NCBI GenBank assembly: GCA_000818945.1 | Contig: KN805373.1 | Location: 1-64,000 of the forward strand | Source of the DNA: Schizochytrium sp. CCTCC M209059 | Taxonomy: Eukaryota > Sar > Bigyra > Thraustochytrida > Thraustochytriidae | Length of the DNA: 64,000 nucleotides | Direction: 5' to 3' | In this document: piece by piece, positions 37,373-46,935 of the stretch | Layout: the number at the start of each line of letters is the position of its first letter | Numbering within the stretch: position 1 is the first letter of the stretch | The notes under the pieces: model-generated | Seen by the model: only the letters and a program-made list of their open reading frames with translations | What the model was told of the DNA's origin: nothing | The model's database searches: none | Position numbers and translations under genes: made by a program

Positions 37373-37953
37373 CTTCACTTTCTATATATTGCGTACAGCT
37401 CGCTCACACCGCTCGTGTTACTCGCGCTTCCTCTCCCCGCCCCCGCCCCCCCCTCGCGTGTCCGTACCCGCGGAGCGACGCACGCCGCGCCGCGCCGGGC
37501 TGGTTTGGGCTGCAAATTCTTGTTTTGCGTGGGCACGCCGCGGCACTGCTTTGAGTATTGGCCCAAAAGGAGAGAGGAAACAAGGAACTATGAAAGACAG
37601 GCAGGCAGCCTCCTAGTACGTTAAATTGGCTCTAAAAAAGTGTAGAAGATGACTAATGTTTGCTAGCGAAAAAAGAGTGGGCCCGTGCTGTTCATTGTAG
37701 CCGGGCTGACCGGTGCCAAAAGGGGGAAGATGTTTCCACAACGGCTCGGGTGTCTGACGACACTTGTTCTTGTTGCTCTAGCCGAGGCAACGTCACAGCA
37801 AACGCCAGTCGACTACGAGTTCCGGGGCAAAGGGTCCCCAAATGCCATCGCGGATACCCTTTCTCGCGTCCTTGACGTCGAGCCCGAGTGGATCGCCTTG
37901 AGGTTCTCGATAGAAATGTCTTCGAGCCCAGACGAAAAGGAAAAGTATGAATT
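37373..37953. other. Sulfatase upstream region and TMX2 3' flank
   Basis: This contains the sulfatase promoter and a C-rich stretch (37430-37455). A weak plus-strand reading frame from 37730 is listed separately. Nothing else is supported. Confidence 0.5.
37382..37390 (-). promoter_or_regulatory. TATATA element very close to the sulfatase start
   Basis: AATATATAG on the minus strand lies about 10-18 bases upstream of the ATG at 37372. If it works as a TATA box, transcription would begin at about 37355, downstream of that ATG, and translation would start at the ATG at 37301-37303. That puts the hydrophobic signal segment (MSILLGFAVVV) right at the N-terminus. Confidence 0.35.
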
Positions 37954-38020
37954 TTACGAGTCCTTGCTCTTCGGCTCGGAGACTGACTTGCCCAGGCTCC
38001 TGTCGGCAAGGGAGAAGTAG
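37730..38020 (+). CDS. Possible small secreted protein overlapping the TMX2 3' end
   Basis: This is a 96-codon frame from an ATG. The first about 20 residues look like a signal peptide (RLGCLTTLVLVALAEAT), followed by an acidic, mixed-composition chain with plausible secondary structure and no low-complexity bias. Its last 67 bases overlap the 3' coding end of TMX2 on the other strand, which argues against it, as does the lack of a recognised family. It may be genuine or chance. Confidence 0.3.
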   Translation: MFPQRLGCLTTLVLVALAEATSQQTPVDYEFRGKGSPNAIADTLSRVLDVEPEWIALRFSIEMSSSPDEKEKYEFYESLLFGSETDLPRLLSAREK

Positions 38021-38805
38021 GCCTCGACACTACGCTTGTCAAAGGCCGCTGGCACGGCGTTCCCGTCCGTGTCGAGAGGAGGCAGTCGGCGCTGCTCGAC
38101 GCCATTTTGAAAGAGGAGCATGCTCGGCAGCTGGATGGACTCGATGGTGGTTTGGACCTTGAGCTTGGACGCGGTCTCGTCGTTGTCGCCAAGATCAACT
38201 CGAGCAAAGGTCAAGTGTTTCGAGGCATGCTTGTCGGCAAGCCAAGAAAATGAAGGAACGAACTCGGCACAGGACTGGTTGCCCTCGACTCCACAAAATA
38301 AAAGCACACTCTTGGATTTTGCCTTTTTCGACGCGGTGCCGCTGGCATTGGAGGCAGATTGTAATGCCTCAACCTGCTCGGCATCCATTTCCTCGACGTT
38401 TCCACTCCATGCGAATTTCGGACTTTGCAAGAGAATGGCGAGCATGCTAAAGATGATCACATACCAGTAGAATACGGTGCGATTGCCGAAATACGCCATG
38501 AGCACCACCGCAAGTTTGGAATAGATGATGGCCGTCGACACAAACCCCTCGATCGACCTAGCGCGGCGGTACTGCATGGCGAGATAAAGTGCTAGTGTGA
38601 TGAGAATCTCGAACTCGCGGGGAAGACCCAGATAAGCGTCGAGCTGGAAAAGGCCTCCTCCAATTTCCTCGCCATTTTCTGCACTAGCGGCTGGCCTTTC
38701 TGCCAAGGCTGGATCGGGGCGTAGCAGCAGCAGACGCACGGGCACATATGTCCCCAGCAGCGCCGCGTTCACCAGATAGTACGGCTGCAAAAACCTCGAG
38801 GCCAT
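37954..38805 (-). CDS. TMX2: Thioredoxin-related transmembrane protein 2 (TMX2)-like
   Basis: This 283-residue ER membrane protein has TMX2 landmarks: an N-terminal span starting LQPYYLVNAALLGTYVPVRL, then EFEILITLALYLAMQYRR and IIYSKLAVVLMAYFGNR, and a hydrophobic pair near 105-130. A C-terminal thioredoxin-like domain (about 160-265) follows. The active-site position is NQSC, a single Cys as in the TMX2 SNDC motif, so dithiol oxidoreductase chemistry is unlikely in isolation. The cis-Pro region reads LPSMLLFQNG. TMX2 acts at ER membranes and mitochondria contacts and dimerises under oxidation. The C-terminus lacks the human KKDK retrieval signal (ends PKSKDS). It diverges from the GDAP2-like gene across 561 bases. 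The start ATG is 38803-38805. Confidence 0.85.
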   Translation of the reverse strand: MASRFLQPYYLVNAALLGTYVPVRLLLLRPDPALAERPAASAENGEEIGGGLFQLDAYLGLPREFEILITLALYLAMQYRRARSIEGFVSTAIIYSKLAVVLMAYFGNRTVFYWYVIIFSMLAILLQSPKFAWSGNVEEMDAEQVEALQSASNASGTASKKAKSKSVLLFCGVEGNQSCAEFVPSFSWLADKHASKHLTFARVDLGDNDETASKLKVQTTIESIQLPSMLLFQNGVEQRRLPPLDTDGNAVPAAFDKRSVEAYFSLADRSLGKSVSEPKSKDS

Positions 38806-39366
38806 CTTGCTCCGAGTCGTTCACAAGTGCGTGTGTGCGTGCGTGCGTGCGCTGAGCCCTGCTCGCTCCTTATTCAGCGCCGCTCTACCTGTTGTGTCGC
38901 TTGCTCTGCCGCAAAAAAGGCGAGGGCAGCGAGCTTGCGCTCTTCTTCTTCTCCTTTTTCTTCTCCTCCTGCTTTGCTACGTGCGCGGAACGACCTCTGC
39001 GCTCGACGCACGCACGCACGCAAGAGCGCCCTCTCGCTCGAGTCTTCTTGTTGTTGTTGTTGTTGCTGTTGTTGTTGTCAGTGTTGTTGATGCAGAATTG
39101 CTGCACGGACCACCAGGCCAGGCCAGGCCACGCGACCCAACGCGACGCCTCGCCTCCGGTCCGAGTCTGCGCGGTGCTCTGCGGCGCCGTGCTGCGACCT
39201 TCGCTCCCGCTTTCGCTTTCGCTTTCGCTTTCGCTGCCGCTCCCGCTCCCTGCCGCGCTCGCGCTCGCGTGCGTCTCGTCGAGGACGCAATTGGTCTTGG
39301 CAAATCGGTTTTGCCGCGGGGCTTGGCTGAGCAAGGCTCGAGTCTCGCCGACGCGACACGCTAACC
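38806..39366. other. Divergent promoter region, TMX2 / GDAP2-like
   Basis: This contains GTGC and GTT microsatellites (38825-38850; TTGTTG at 39048-39080), a GGCCA tandem (39115-39130) and CGCTTT units (39205-39230). No gene is supported. Confidence 0.55.
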
Positions 39367-41007
39367 ATGAGCGAGGCCCGGGCCTGGCGCGACGACGCGT
39401 GGTCGCCCGTCGCGCCGGCGCCCGAGTCGAACCTCGACGCCGCTCGCCAGGTTGAGGCAGCGGCAGACCGGCGAGCGGGCGAGGGCGGCGAGAAAGGTGA
39501 AGAGACCCACGCGAATCCCGCCAAGGCCGAGAGCAGCGGCAACGCGGGGCGCAAGGGCGTTGCGGGCGCAAAGGGCCAAGGCAAACCGCCAGTGCCGCCA
39601 CGACCTGCCAACTCATTTCGCGATGGCGCCTCTCGGTCTGTGTCGAGGCCATCCTCGTCGTTGACGGGTCCGAAGGCAACCTTTGCAGCACGCGATGAAA
39701 TCAATGCGACGATTGAGCTCCTTAGCGGCAACGCTCAAGACTTTGTAGATTTGCATGTTGACGCCCTCGTGAACCGCACCAATGAACGTCTCAACGACTG
39801 GAGTGGTCTTAGCAGCGAAATCTTGGCACGAGCAGGACCTATGCTTGAGGAAGAGTGTTCCCACGTGCCGTCCAAATGCCACATCGGCGAGGCCAAAATT
39901 ACCGCTGGGTGCCAGCTGCACGCAGCCTATGTGATCCACACAGCGGGACCCAAATTCTCGACACAATACGAGACTGCTGCCCAGAGCGCATTGCACATGT
40001 GTTACCGGAACGTCCTGACGATTTGCAAGGAGCGGCGTTTGCGCAGCGTCGCAATGCCGCTCTTGTACTCACGTGAACGGGGACATCCCCGAGAAGACGG
40101 AGCGCAGATCGCCATTCGCACCATTCGACGGTTCCTCGACCACTTTGTAGATGATTTTGATCGCGTCGTGCTGTACCTCGGCGACGACGCCGAGGACGCG
40201 GCGCACATACGGCGCGCCTTGGCCCTGTACTGTCCCAGGTCACGCGCCGAGGAGGTCTGGTCCATGTCAATGCTCCCCGAAAATACGGGCAACGAATGGG
40301 GCGAGATTGTCTTGGAAGATCGTCGAGTTCGTATTTCATCCTCGTTCCCATCAGTGTCCTCAACTGTGGATGGGAACTACATGCCGGTGGGACGGCCAGG
40401 ACCCCCTCCGCCGCCACCAGCGCGGGCTTTCACCGAAGTGGTGTACGGTGTGGATACGCTTGTGGATAATCTCGCGTACACGCGATTACTGGAGCGCGCT
40501 GATGACGAGGATTTTAAGGACATGGTGGCCCTTAATATTATTTACCGTGGAGGCAACGACATGATGGGACGTCCTATTGTCGTGATTGCTGCTGCGAATC
40601 TGACCCATGAAGTTCGTGAAGAGCGATTGCTTTTATATTTTGTCCATGTGTGTGACAAGCTTTCGCGCCATCCGAAGGGGTTTGTAGTTGTCTTTTTCGA
40701 CCACCCTGGCGCCTCGGAGCATCTTCCTGGGCTTTCCTGGTTCAAGCATCAGTATGAAGAGGTGATTGGTCGCAAATACAAGAAGAATTTGCGTCGCATG
40801 TATGTTGTACATGCGACCTGGCAGCTCAAGGCTCTCTTTTGGGCAGCGATGCCCTTTGTCTCGTCCAAGTTTTGGGACAAATTTTACTATCTGGACAGTC
40901 TCGAGGAGCTATATCGCTACATTCCGGCAGAGTGTATCCTGTTGCCTTCCGTCGTTTTTCGCAATGACAAACGTCTCGAGGTTGAGGCCGCCCAATCCTG
41001 GTTCTAA
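39367..41007 (+). CDS. GDAP2: GDAP2-type protein: macro domain plus CRAL-TRIO domain
   Basis: This 546-residue protein has a disordered Ala/Gly/Pro/Glu-rich N-terminus (about 1-95) and a macro domain (about 110-275: VDALVNRTNERL, GEAKITAGCQLHAAYVIHTA, RSVAMPLLYS). A Pro-rich linker (PPPPPP near 345) leads to a C-terminal CRAL-TRIO/SEC14-like domain (about 395-545: GRPIVVIAAANLTHEV, GFVVVFFDHPGA, YVVHATWQLKALF). This combination defines GDAP2. The macro domain may bind ADP-ribose-type ligands or be inactive, as proposed for animal GDAP2. The CRAL-TRIO domain may bind lipid. The start is the ATG at 39367 with A at -3. It is about 50 residues longer than the human protein because of the N-terminal tail. 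Confidence 0.88.
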   Translation: MSEARAWRDDAWSPVAPAPESNLDAARQVEAAADRRAGEGGEKGEETHANPAKAESSGNAGRKGVAGAKGQGKPPVPPRPANSFRDGASRSVSRPSSSLTGPKATFAARDEINATIELLSGNAQDFVDLHVDALVNRTNERLNDWSGLSSEILARAGPMLEEECSHVPSKCHIGEAKITAGCQLHAAYVIHTAGPKFSTQYETAAQSALHMCYRNVLTICKERRLRSVAMPLLYSRERGHPREDGAQIAIRTIRRFLDHFVDDFDRVVLYLGDDAEDAAHIRRALALYCPRSRAEEVWSMSMLPENTGNEWGEIVLEDRRVRISSSFPSVSSTVDGNYMPVGRPGPPPPPPARAFTEVVYGVDTLVDNLAYTRLLERADDEDFKDMVALNIIYRGGNDMMGRPIVVIAAANLTHEVREERLLLYFVHVCDKLSRHPKGFVVVFFDHPGASEHLPGLSWFKHQYEEVIGRKYKKNLRRMYVVHATWQLKALFWAAMPFVSSKFWDKFYYLDSLEELYRYIPAECILLPSVVFRNDKRLEVEAAQSWF

Positions 41008-41600
41008 TTCCTACTTGCTCCATCTCTTTCTTTTTAAACTGTATACTCTGTTTCCGCGTCGCAATGTACGCCGGGCGCTTTGCACTGTGTGAGGCGTATT
41101 GAGATGAAAAGCCGATCTTTGTTACTACTAAGCCTCCTTGACTCGAGACACTGGCGGCTTGGTCAAAGTTTGCTTCTCCTAATGACCCGAGACACTGGCG
41201 GCTTTGTCAAAGAAGTTCGTTTCTCCTAACGAAGATTTGTCTTTGGCAAACATCGATCGAGAGAACTATAATCTTTGCGGGGGGGCGCACCGCGCAGTCG
41301 CGCTTCGGTTCGCGAGGCGCCTTTCTCGTTTGGACGGGCAGAGGCGCTGGCAGAGGCGCGGGCTGAGGCGCGGCTTTGGAGGAGAAAGGCCTTCAGACGC
41401 ACCGCGTGCGCAAGGCGAAGAGACGACCTCAGCGTTTGAGCGTGAGGAAGGGACGATTCCGAACCCGGGTCCATCTTGCCTCGAGGCCTTCGCGGAGCTC
41501 CAACGCCAACAGCCACGTCGAAGCGGAGAACACGTCACGCGCGAAGGAAGTCAAACGTATCAACCTAAAGCTCTGACTGACCGCGAAGGCCCGTTGGCCG
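41008..41600. other. Spacer between GDAP2-like and beta-helix genes
   Basis: This contains a direct tandem repeat (41140-41230) and a G-rich run at 41279-41285. No gene is supported. Confidence 0.55.
41140..41230. repeat. Tandem repeat, two copies of about 44-47 bp
   Basis: Copy 1 (41140-41183) and copy 2 (41184-41230) share gagacactggcggctt and ttctcctaa. Copy 2 carries a 3-base insertion. Confidence 0.88.
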
Positions 41601-44270
41601 ATGAAGGCAACTGTGATGATGTTGAGGGCCATTCTTTGTTGGATCTTGCTTGGCTTGAATGTGGCTGCAACAAAAGAGAACATGACCGGCAGCAGCAGCA
41701 GCAGCAGGGTGAAGTGGTCGTCTCGCTTCGTGGGCGAAGATGCCTTTGGCAATGTGTTGGCTGCCCGCGCGCTCGAATGCGGCGCACGACAATTGGCAGT
41801 AAAGTTCTCACGAGTCATGCCTCTTGAGCCGGCGGATCTCACAGATGCACTTCAACTCCAGCATTGGTGCCCTCAGAATCAAGTGGATACGGCACTGGCT
41901 CGTCGACTTTCTAAGAGCCTGCCAGGAAACCTTGCTATCGCCCGCAAGAGAAAGACGCACCTCGAGAATGCCAATGACGCGGACGCGTGCTCAATATTCG
42001 CAGTGGGTCCCGATGAAACCTATGCTCGCATAGAAGACGCTCTTCAGGCGTCGCGGCAGCAATCTGATAGCACATGCAAGAAGATTGAGCTCGCCCCGGG
42101 CATTCACTACTTGAAAGAAACGCTGAAAATCGGCCCCGAAGACAATGGTGTGCACGTGACAGCTCGAGAGCCAGGCACAGCGTGGCTGAGTGGGGGCATG
42201 CCGATCGAGATCGAGTTGACAGACGTGAACGTGCGTCGTAGTCGAAACAATGAAACTTCGCTGGTGACGGCTCGACTCGAACATGTAAGCGAGATGGCCG
42301 GCCTTTTTGGAGTCTCTCCACACGTTCGGTTCCAGCGTGCGCGTTGGCCGAATGGAGACACAGAGCGAGATCAATGGGGATACGCGAGTCCAAAGTCAGG
42401 TCACGTCAGTGTCAAGGCGGCGCGTATCAAAGCGTGGATCAAACCTGAAGCTGGCCTCAAACCGGAAACGGTCTTTGTGGATCTGCGCAAAAAAGACAAC
42501 CCGAGTGGATTTGTGAAAAAGGATTCTGCAATGAAGGCCTACAATCGCTACTCTTCAGGATCTGGAGGCATGTGCTCGGACATGTGGGACTTGAGTGAAC
42601 AGAGTTCGTATTGGTGCGGTAATGCGTCTGCCGGGGGCTGGGCCGAAGTGGACCAGCGATGCGTGGCGCGTGGGCAGCTCGAACTGCCCGTGGGTCTTGC
42701 ACTGTACGAGAACAGCTCCGAGGCGCGGCGGATGCGCAGTTGGTCGGATGCTGCGGCTGGCCCGGCCGTAGTGCACGCTTGGCACTCGCAGAGCTGGTTT
42801 ACAAACATGTGGAGCGTCGAGTCACATGATCGCGAGACAGACGAGCTGTGGTTTGGAGCTGGTGGGTCTCAGGGCGGACGCAGCTGGTGTGCGTGCGACG
42901 AGTGCGCGTACGCTGGACAGTGGTGTCGGGGCAAAGGTGACACGCGTCTCATCAGTGGGACGTGGTATGTGGAGAATGTGGCCGAGGAGCTCGATGTGCC
43001 TGGTGAGTTCTACTTTGACCGCAAAACGCGAACCTTGCAGCTGCTGCTGAACACGAGCGATGTGGAGGATGCACGAGCGCGAGGCACGGGTCGACTGACA
43101 CTCGTGGTGCCGGTACTGCAGACGCTAGTCTCGATACACAATGCATCGAACGTTACGCTTGAGGGTATTGGGCTTCGGGATGCACGCGCAACATATCTGG
43201 AGCGATACGGTGTTCCGTCTGGAGGTGACTGGGCACTTTACAAGGGCGCAGCTGTGATGGTGGAGGATGCGGAGTCTGTGCGCATATCCCATTGCAATTT
43301 CGTCCGTCTCGATGGTAACGGTGTTTTATTGTACGGGCGTGTGCGCAAGGCGATTCTGGAAGAGAATGAGTTTGCCTGGCTCGGCGAGTCGGCCATGGCG
43401 GCGTGGGGCCGCACGCGCGAGTGGGATGGACGGGATGGGCGACAGCCTCGTGGGACTGTGGTGCGGCGCAACGTGGTTCGTGAGATTGGCATTTACGAGA
43501 AGCAGGCAAGCGCGTGGTTTCAAGCCAAGGCGTGTGGGACGCGATTGGAGGACAATCTCTTTTTCAACATGCCTCGCGCAGCCATCAACTTTAACGACGG
43601 ATTTGGAGGAGACAACGTGGTGACGGGTAATTTGCTCTTTAACACATGTCGCGAGTCGGGTGATCACGGCGCCATCAACACGTGGGACCGCATGCCGTTT
43701 CTCTGGGACGAGTCTGGCGAACATGGTTTCGATGCCTTGCCCACACGCATTGCTCAAAACCTCATTTTCGCCAATTACGGAGCTTCGCAGGCTGTCGACA
43801 ATGACGATGGAAGCTCGTACTACCACATTGAAGACAATGTTATGTTCAATTCAGAGGGTTTCAAGATGGACTACGGTGGTCATGACTCAGTCTTTCGGGG
43901 TAATCTGGTGGTGGTGTACCCTTACGACGGTCAGAATTGCTTTAATGTCGCCGATTTTCGTCACGGACACGCCCACCATTTCGAGAACAACACATGTATC
44001 CTGACGCAAAATTTTCACGCGGTGGATAAGGTCGGCTATGCGACGGGCCCGTGTGATGACCCCACTTCGCGGCTCGTGTTACGCAACAACCACTACTACA
44101 CGCCTACGGGAAATGCCACGATTTTCTGTGGCTCGGAGCACCTCTCCTTGCGGGACCTGCAAGCGCAATACTCGGGTCTTGAGGCGCATTCGACGGTCGA
44201 GGCTGTTCCGTCCTCCTCGGATATCTTGGCCATGTTGCGCAGCAAACTTCGCTCCTTTGCACCGCAGTGA
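41601..44270 (+). CDS. Secreted right-handed parallel beta-helix protein
   Basis: This 889-residue protein has a signal peptide (1 to about 23, MLRAILCWILLGLNVAA). A first region (about 120-500) reads like the N-terminal part of large beta-helix proteins (APGIHYLKETLKIG, TAWLSGGMPIEI). The C-terminal half (about 505-830) is a parallel beta-helix with coil signatures such as NVTLEGIGLRDA, SVRISHCNFVRLDGNGVLL, KAILEENEF, GTRLEDNLFFNM, NVVTGNLLFN and SVFRGNLVVV. Such folds occur in polysaccharide lyases, hydrolases and adhesins. The catalytic set cannot be assigned, so carbohydrate binding or cleavage at the cell surface is inference. There are many Cys and Trp residues, consistent with an extracellular protein. 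The ATG at 41601 immediately precedes the signal peptide. Confidence 0.85.
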   Translation: MKATVMMLRAILCWILLGLNVAATKENMTGSSSSSRVKWSSRFVGEDAFGNVLAARALECGARQLAVKFSRVMPLEPADLTDALQLQHWCPQNQVDTALARRLSKSLPGNLAIARKRKTHLENANDADACSIFAVGPDETYARIEDALQASRQQSDSTCKKIELAPGIHYLKETLKIGPEDNGVHVTAREPGTAWLSGGMPIEIELTDVNVRRSRNNETSLVTARLEHVSEMAGLFGVSPHVRFQRARWPNGDTERDQWGYASPKSGHVSVKAARIKAWIKPEAGLKPETVFVDLRKKDNPSGFVKKDSAMKAYNRYSSGSGGMCSDMWDLSEQSSYWCGNASAGGWAEVDQRCVARGQLELPVGLALYENSSEARRMRSWSDAAAGPAVVHAWHSQSWFTNMWSVESHDRETDELWFGAGGSQGGRSWCACDECAYAGQWCRGKGDTRLISGTWYVENVAEELDVPGEFYFDRKTRTLQLLLNTSDVEDARARGTGRLTLVVPVLQTLVSIHNASNVTLEGIGLRDARATYLERYGVPSGGDWALYKGAAVMVEDAESVRISHCNFVRLDGNGVLLYGRVRKAILEENEFAWLGESAMAAWGRTREWDGRDGRQPRGTVVRRNVVREIGIYEKQASAWFQAKACGTRLEDNLFFNMPRAAINFNDGFGGDNVVTGNLLFNTCRESGDHGAINTWDRMPFLWDESGEHGFDALPTRIAQNLIFANYGASQAVDNDDGSSYYHIEDNVMFNSEGFKMDYGGHDSVFRGNLVVVYPYDGQNCFNVADFRHGHAHHFENNTCILTQNFHAVDKVGYATGPCDDPTSRLVLRNNHYYTPTGNATIFCGSEHLSLRDLQAQYSGLEAHSTVEAVPSSSDILAMLRSKLRSFAPQ

Positions 44271-45752
44271 TTTTCCGCATGGTACATGACTCCGACTGTC
44301 GCTGCCGCCGCCGCCGCCGCCGCCGCCAAGGAAGTACCGGCCAAGTATACCAACCAAGTATACCAGCCAAGTATACCAGCGAAGTGCCAGCGACTTTTAC
44401 GTTGCAACGATTTGTTCCCCCACCAGTTATGCTCGCACACGAACTCATTCGACGGGCTAGGCTCGCGGTCCGGCAGCGACTGACTGTGAAACACTGTTTT
44501 GAAGTGCGCAACGCGTCCGTGCACTCTTCCGGCTTTGTCACCTCCAAGGGGTGGGGGGGCTGGCCCATCCTTTTCTCCCCGCCAAGGAATATATAATACT
44601 TTTGCAGGCGCAGATTGTTTTCCTTGAGGTTGTTTTTGTTTGTTTTTTAAGGCTAAGCTTGTGGTAAATCTTGCACACTGTGACACGCTGAGGCCAGCTA
44701 GCCCATTTACAGGCCACGCCACACCACGACGTCCGGTTTTCCCTTGCAGCCTCGCTGCGCGTGCGCGTCGCAGGTCGTCCCGCGGCCCGCGATCCGCGGC
44801 CGCTCTCCCGCTCGCCTCTCCTCGTCTCGCGTTATGTTGCGCGGCCTGTGCCTGCGCCGCGTGCATCTTGCGACGGCCCTGTACAGGGCAGGCAGTCAGG
44901 CAGGCCTCTCTTCGGAGCCACAAACCGGGACTTACTTGCCTGCACTGCCGCCGCCGCTGCTGCGACCGGCCGCGCGCAGGCGTCGCGCCGCGCCCTCCGT
45001 CCCCCGGACGAAGCGCAGCTGCAGCCGCGCGCCTCGAAAGTCCGCGCGGGGGCGAACCCAATCTCCTGGAGCGGCGCCGCTCGGCGCGTGCACGCACCGG
45101 AAACACAGCAATGCGAGCAGCAGATCTTGGTAGTATACAACACACGCGCGCTGGTCGGCGAGCTGGAAATGGCCATCGAGACGTACTACCTCTGTCACGG
45201 TCTGATCAGGCGCACGTCAGTCAAGACGTACCGGCGGCAGGCAGCAGGGGCAGCAGCAGCAGACGGAGGCCTAAACATCAGCCAGGGTGCCGTCGCCTCG
45301 CATAGTCCATCGAGCGCAATACCTCTCTCGCTTCTGCGACGAGAGGAAATCAAACTGGCGGGCGGTGTGGACCGTAGCGGCCGAGATCTAGACCTAGGCA
45401 GGCCCTGTGTAAATGGATGAATGAATGAAATAGCGGGATCGGGGCACGCCGTAAAATCTAGGCCTGCCGAGCAGTGCGGATGGCGTAAATTAGTGGAAGA
45501 GTGAGTAGCTGGGATGGAAGCAGACACGCGAGGCTGCAGTCTGTGCTTGGGAGGAAAAGGGGGCTTGAAGCAGAACCGAAATAAGAGCCCGGAAAGTAAG
45601 GTCTCGAAGCATCACGTCTTGACTTGACACCCCGCGCTTGATTCCAGGGCGCATCGCACTGCAACGCATCACAACGCATCGTAGGGCATCTCGTCACCCG
45701 TCGCGTCATCTCGCGTCATCTAGCATTCCGCTCTCGCTTCAAAGACAAAACA
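44271..45752. other. 1.5-kb upstream region of the divergent actin
   Basis: This contains a GCC run (44300-44327), a 13-bp repeat with GTATAC cores (44331-44391), an isolated AATATATAATAC at 44588-44599, a GC-rich block (44740-45080) and CTAGGC motifs at about 45390 and 45461. No coding region is supported. The TATA-like site may mark an upstream promoter of the actin gene or be chance. Confidence 0.5.
44331..44391. repeat. 13-bp tandem repeat CAAGTATACCAGC
   Basis: Three near-identical units (44342-44380) are flanked by two degenerate 11-base units, each carrying a palindromic GTATAC or its remnant. Confidence 0.85.
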
Positions 45753-46886
45753 ATGCACGAGGGCGAGACGCAAGCTATCGTGATCGACAATGGTTCTGGC
45801 ATGTGCAAGGCCGGGTTCGCGGGCGACGACTCACCCATGGTCGTGTTCCCAGCGATCGTAGGTCGGCCGAAGAATTCGGGGACGAGACTTCGCCCAAGTG
45901 AGCCGGAATGCTACATTGGAGACGATGCCTTTTCGAAGCGAGGAGTGCTTTCGCTAAAGTACCCAATCGAGCACGGCATTGTGACCAACTGGGATGACAT
46001 GGAGAAGATTTGGCAGCACACATTTTACACGGAACTTCGCGCAGAGCCGGAGGAACATCCGGTTCTGCTCACCGAGCCCCCGCTCAATCCCAAGGCGAAT
46101 CGCGAACGCATGGTCCAAATCATGTTTGAAAGCTTCAACGTTCCAGCCATGTACGTTTGCATCCAGGCGGTGCTGGCTCTCTACGCCTCGGGGCGCACGA
46201 CGGGCGCGGTGCTGGACTGTGGCGACGGAGTCACCCACACGGTGCCAATTTTCGATGGCCACGCGGTGCCACACGCTGTGCAACGAATTGATCTTGCCGG
46301 CCGCGACCTCACCGATCACATGATGAAGCTTTTGACTGAGCGCGGCTACTCGTTTACAACGACGGCAGAGCGGGAGATTGCTCGAGACATTAAGGAAAAG
46401 CTTGTCTACATTGCGCAAGACTTTGACGACGAGGTGGATCGCTACGATGACTCGCACACGAACGAGAAAGCGTACGAAATGCCGGACGGAAATATTGTCA
46501 TTTTGGGGAACGAGCGCATTCGATGCGCCGAGGCGCTCTTCAAGCCGAGGATGCTGGGCAAGGAGGCGCTCGGGGTGCACGAGGCCATGTTCCAGACCAT
46601 TTCGAAATGCGACGTTGACGTGCGCCGGGCGTTGTTTGCAAACATTATCTTGTCCGGAGGGTCGACCTTATATCCTGGTCTCGCCGAGCGCCTCAGCACA
46701 GAAATGACCGCTCTTGTCCCAAGTTCGGTTTCGATCAAGGTCATTGCTCCAGTGGAGCGCAAGTACTCGGTGTGGATCGGGGGTTCTACCTTGGCGTCGC
46801 TTTCCACCTTTGCCGATATGTGGCTTACCAGAGAAGAGTATGACGAATCGCCTGGAGTCTCCATCGTGCATCAAAGATTCCTCTAA
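45753..46886 (+). CDS. Divergent actin paralogue
   Basis: This 377-residue intronless gene is collinear with the conventional actin at 50314 over its whole length and has the actin ATP-site signatures ([42 protein letters not shown]). It departs at functional surfaces. The DNase-I loop region reads NSGTRLRPSEPECY where the other gene has [14 protein letters not shown]. The insert around residue 228 is VDRYDDSHTNEKAYE. The C-terminus ends HQRFL and lacks the usual penultimate Cys. The N-terminus (MHEGET) is less acidic. Its codons are mixed rather than C-ending, so expression is probably lower. It could be a stage- or structure-specific actin with altered polymerisation. The start is the first ATG, A at -3. 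Confidence 0.92.
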   Translation: MHEGETQAIVIDNGSGMCKAGFAGDDSPMVVFPAIVGRPKNSGTRLRPSEPECYIGDDAFSKRGVLSLKYPIEHGIVTNWDDMEKIWQHTFYTELRAEPEEHPVLLTEPPLNPKANRERMVQIMFESFNVPAMYVCIQAVLALYASGRTTGAVLDCGDGVTHTVPIFDGHAVPHAVQRIDLAGRDLTDHMMKLLTERGYSFTTTAEREIARDIKEKLVYIAQDFDDEVDRYDDSHTNEKAYEMPDGNIVILGNERIRCAEALFKPRMLGKEALGVHEAMFQTISKCDVDVRRALFANIILSGGSTLYPGLAERLSTEMTALVPSSVSIKVIAPVERKYSVWIGGSTLASLSTFADMWLTREEYDESPGVSIVHQRFL

Positions 46887-46929
46887 TTGTACAGTATTCC
46901 ATTCTTGAGTGCAGTTGTCAATAGTCAAT

Positions 46930-46935
46930 AATAAA
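46930..46935 (+). terminator. AATAAA polyadenylation signal of the divergent actin
   Basis: An AATAAA lies 44 bases after the stop codon. Confidence 0.55.

Noticed and set aside
44640..45420. Overlapping 219-221-codon frames upstream of the divergent actin
   Set aside because: Two different frames of equal length in the same GC-rich block, no ATG in good context for the longer one, and no recognisable features.
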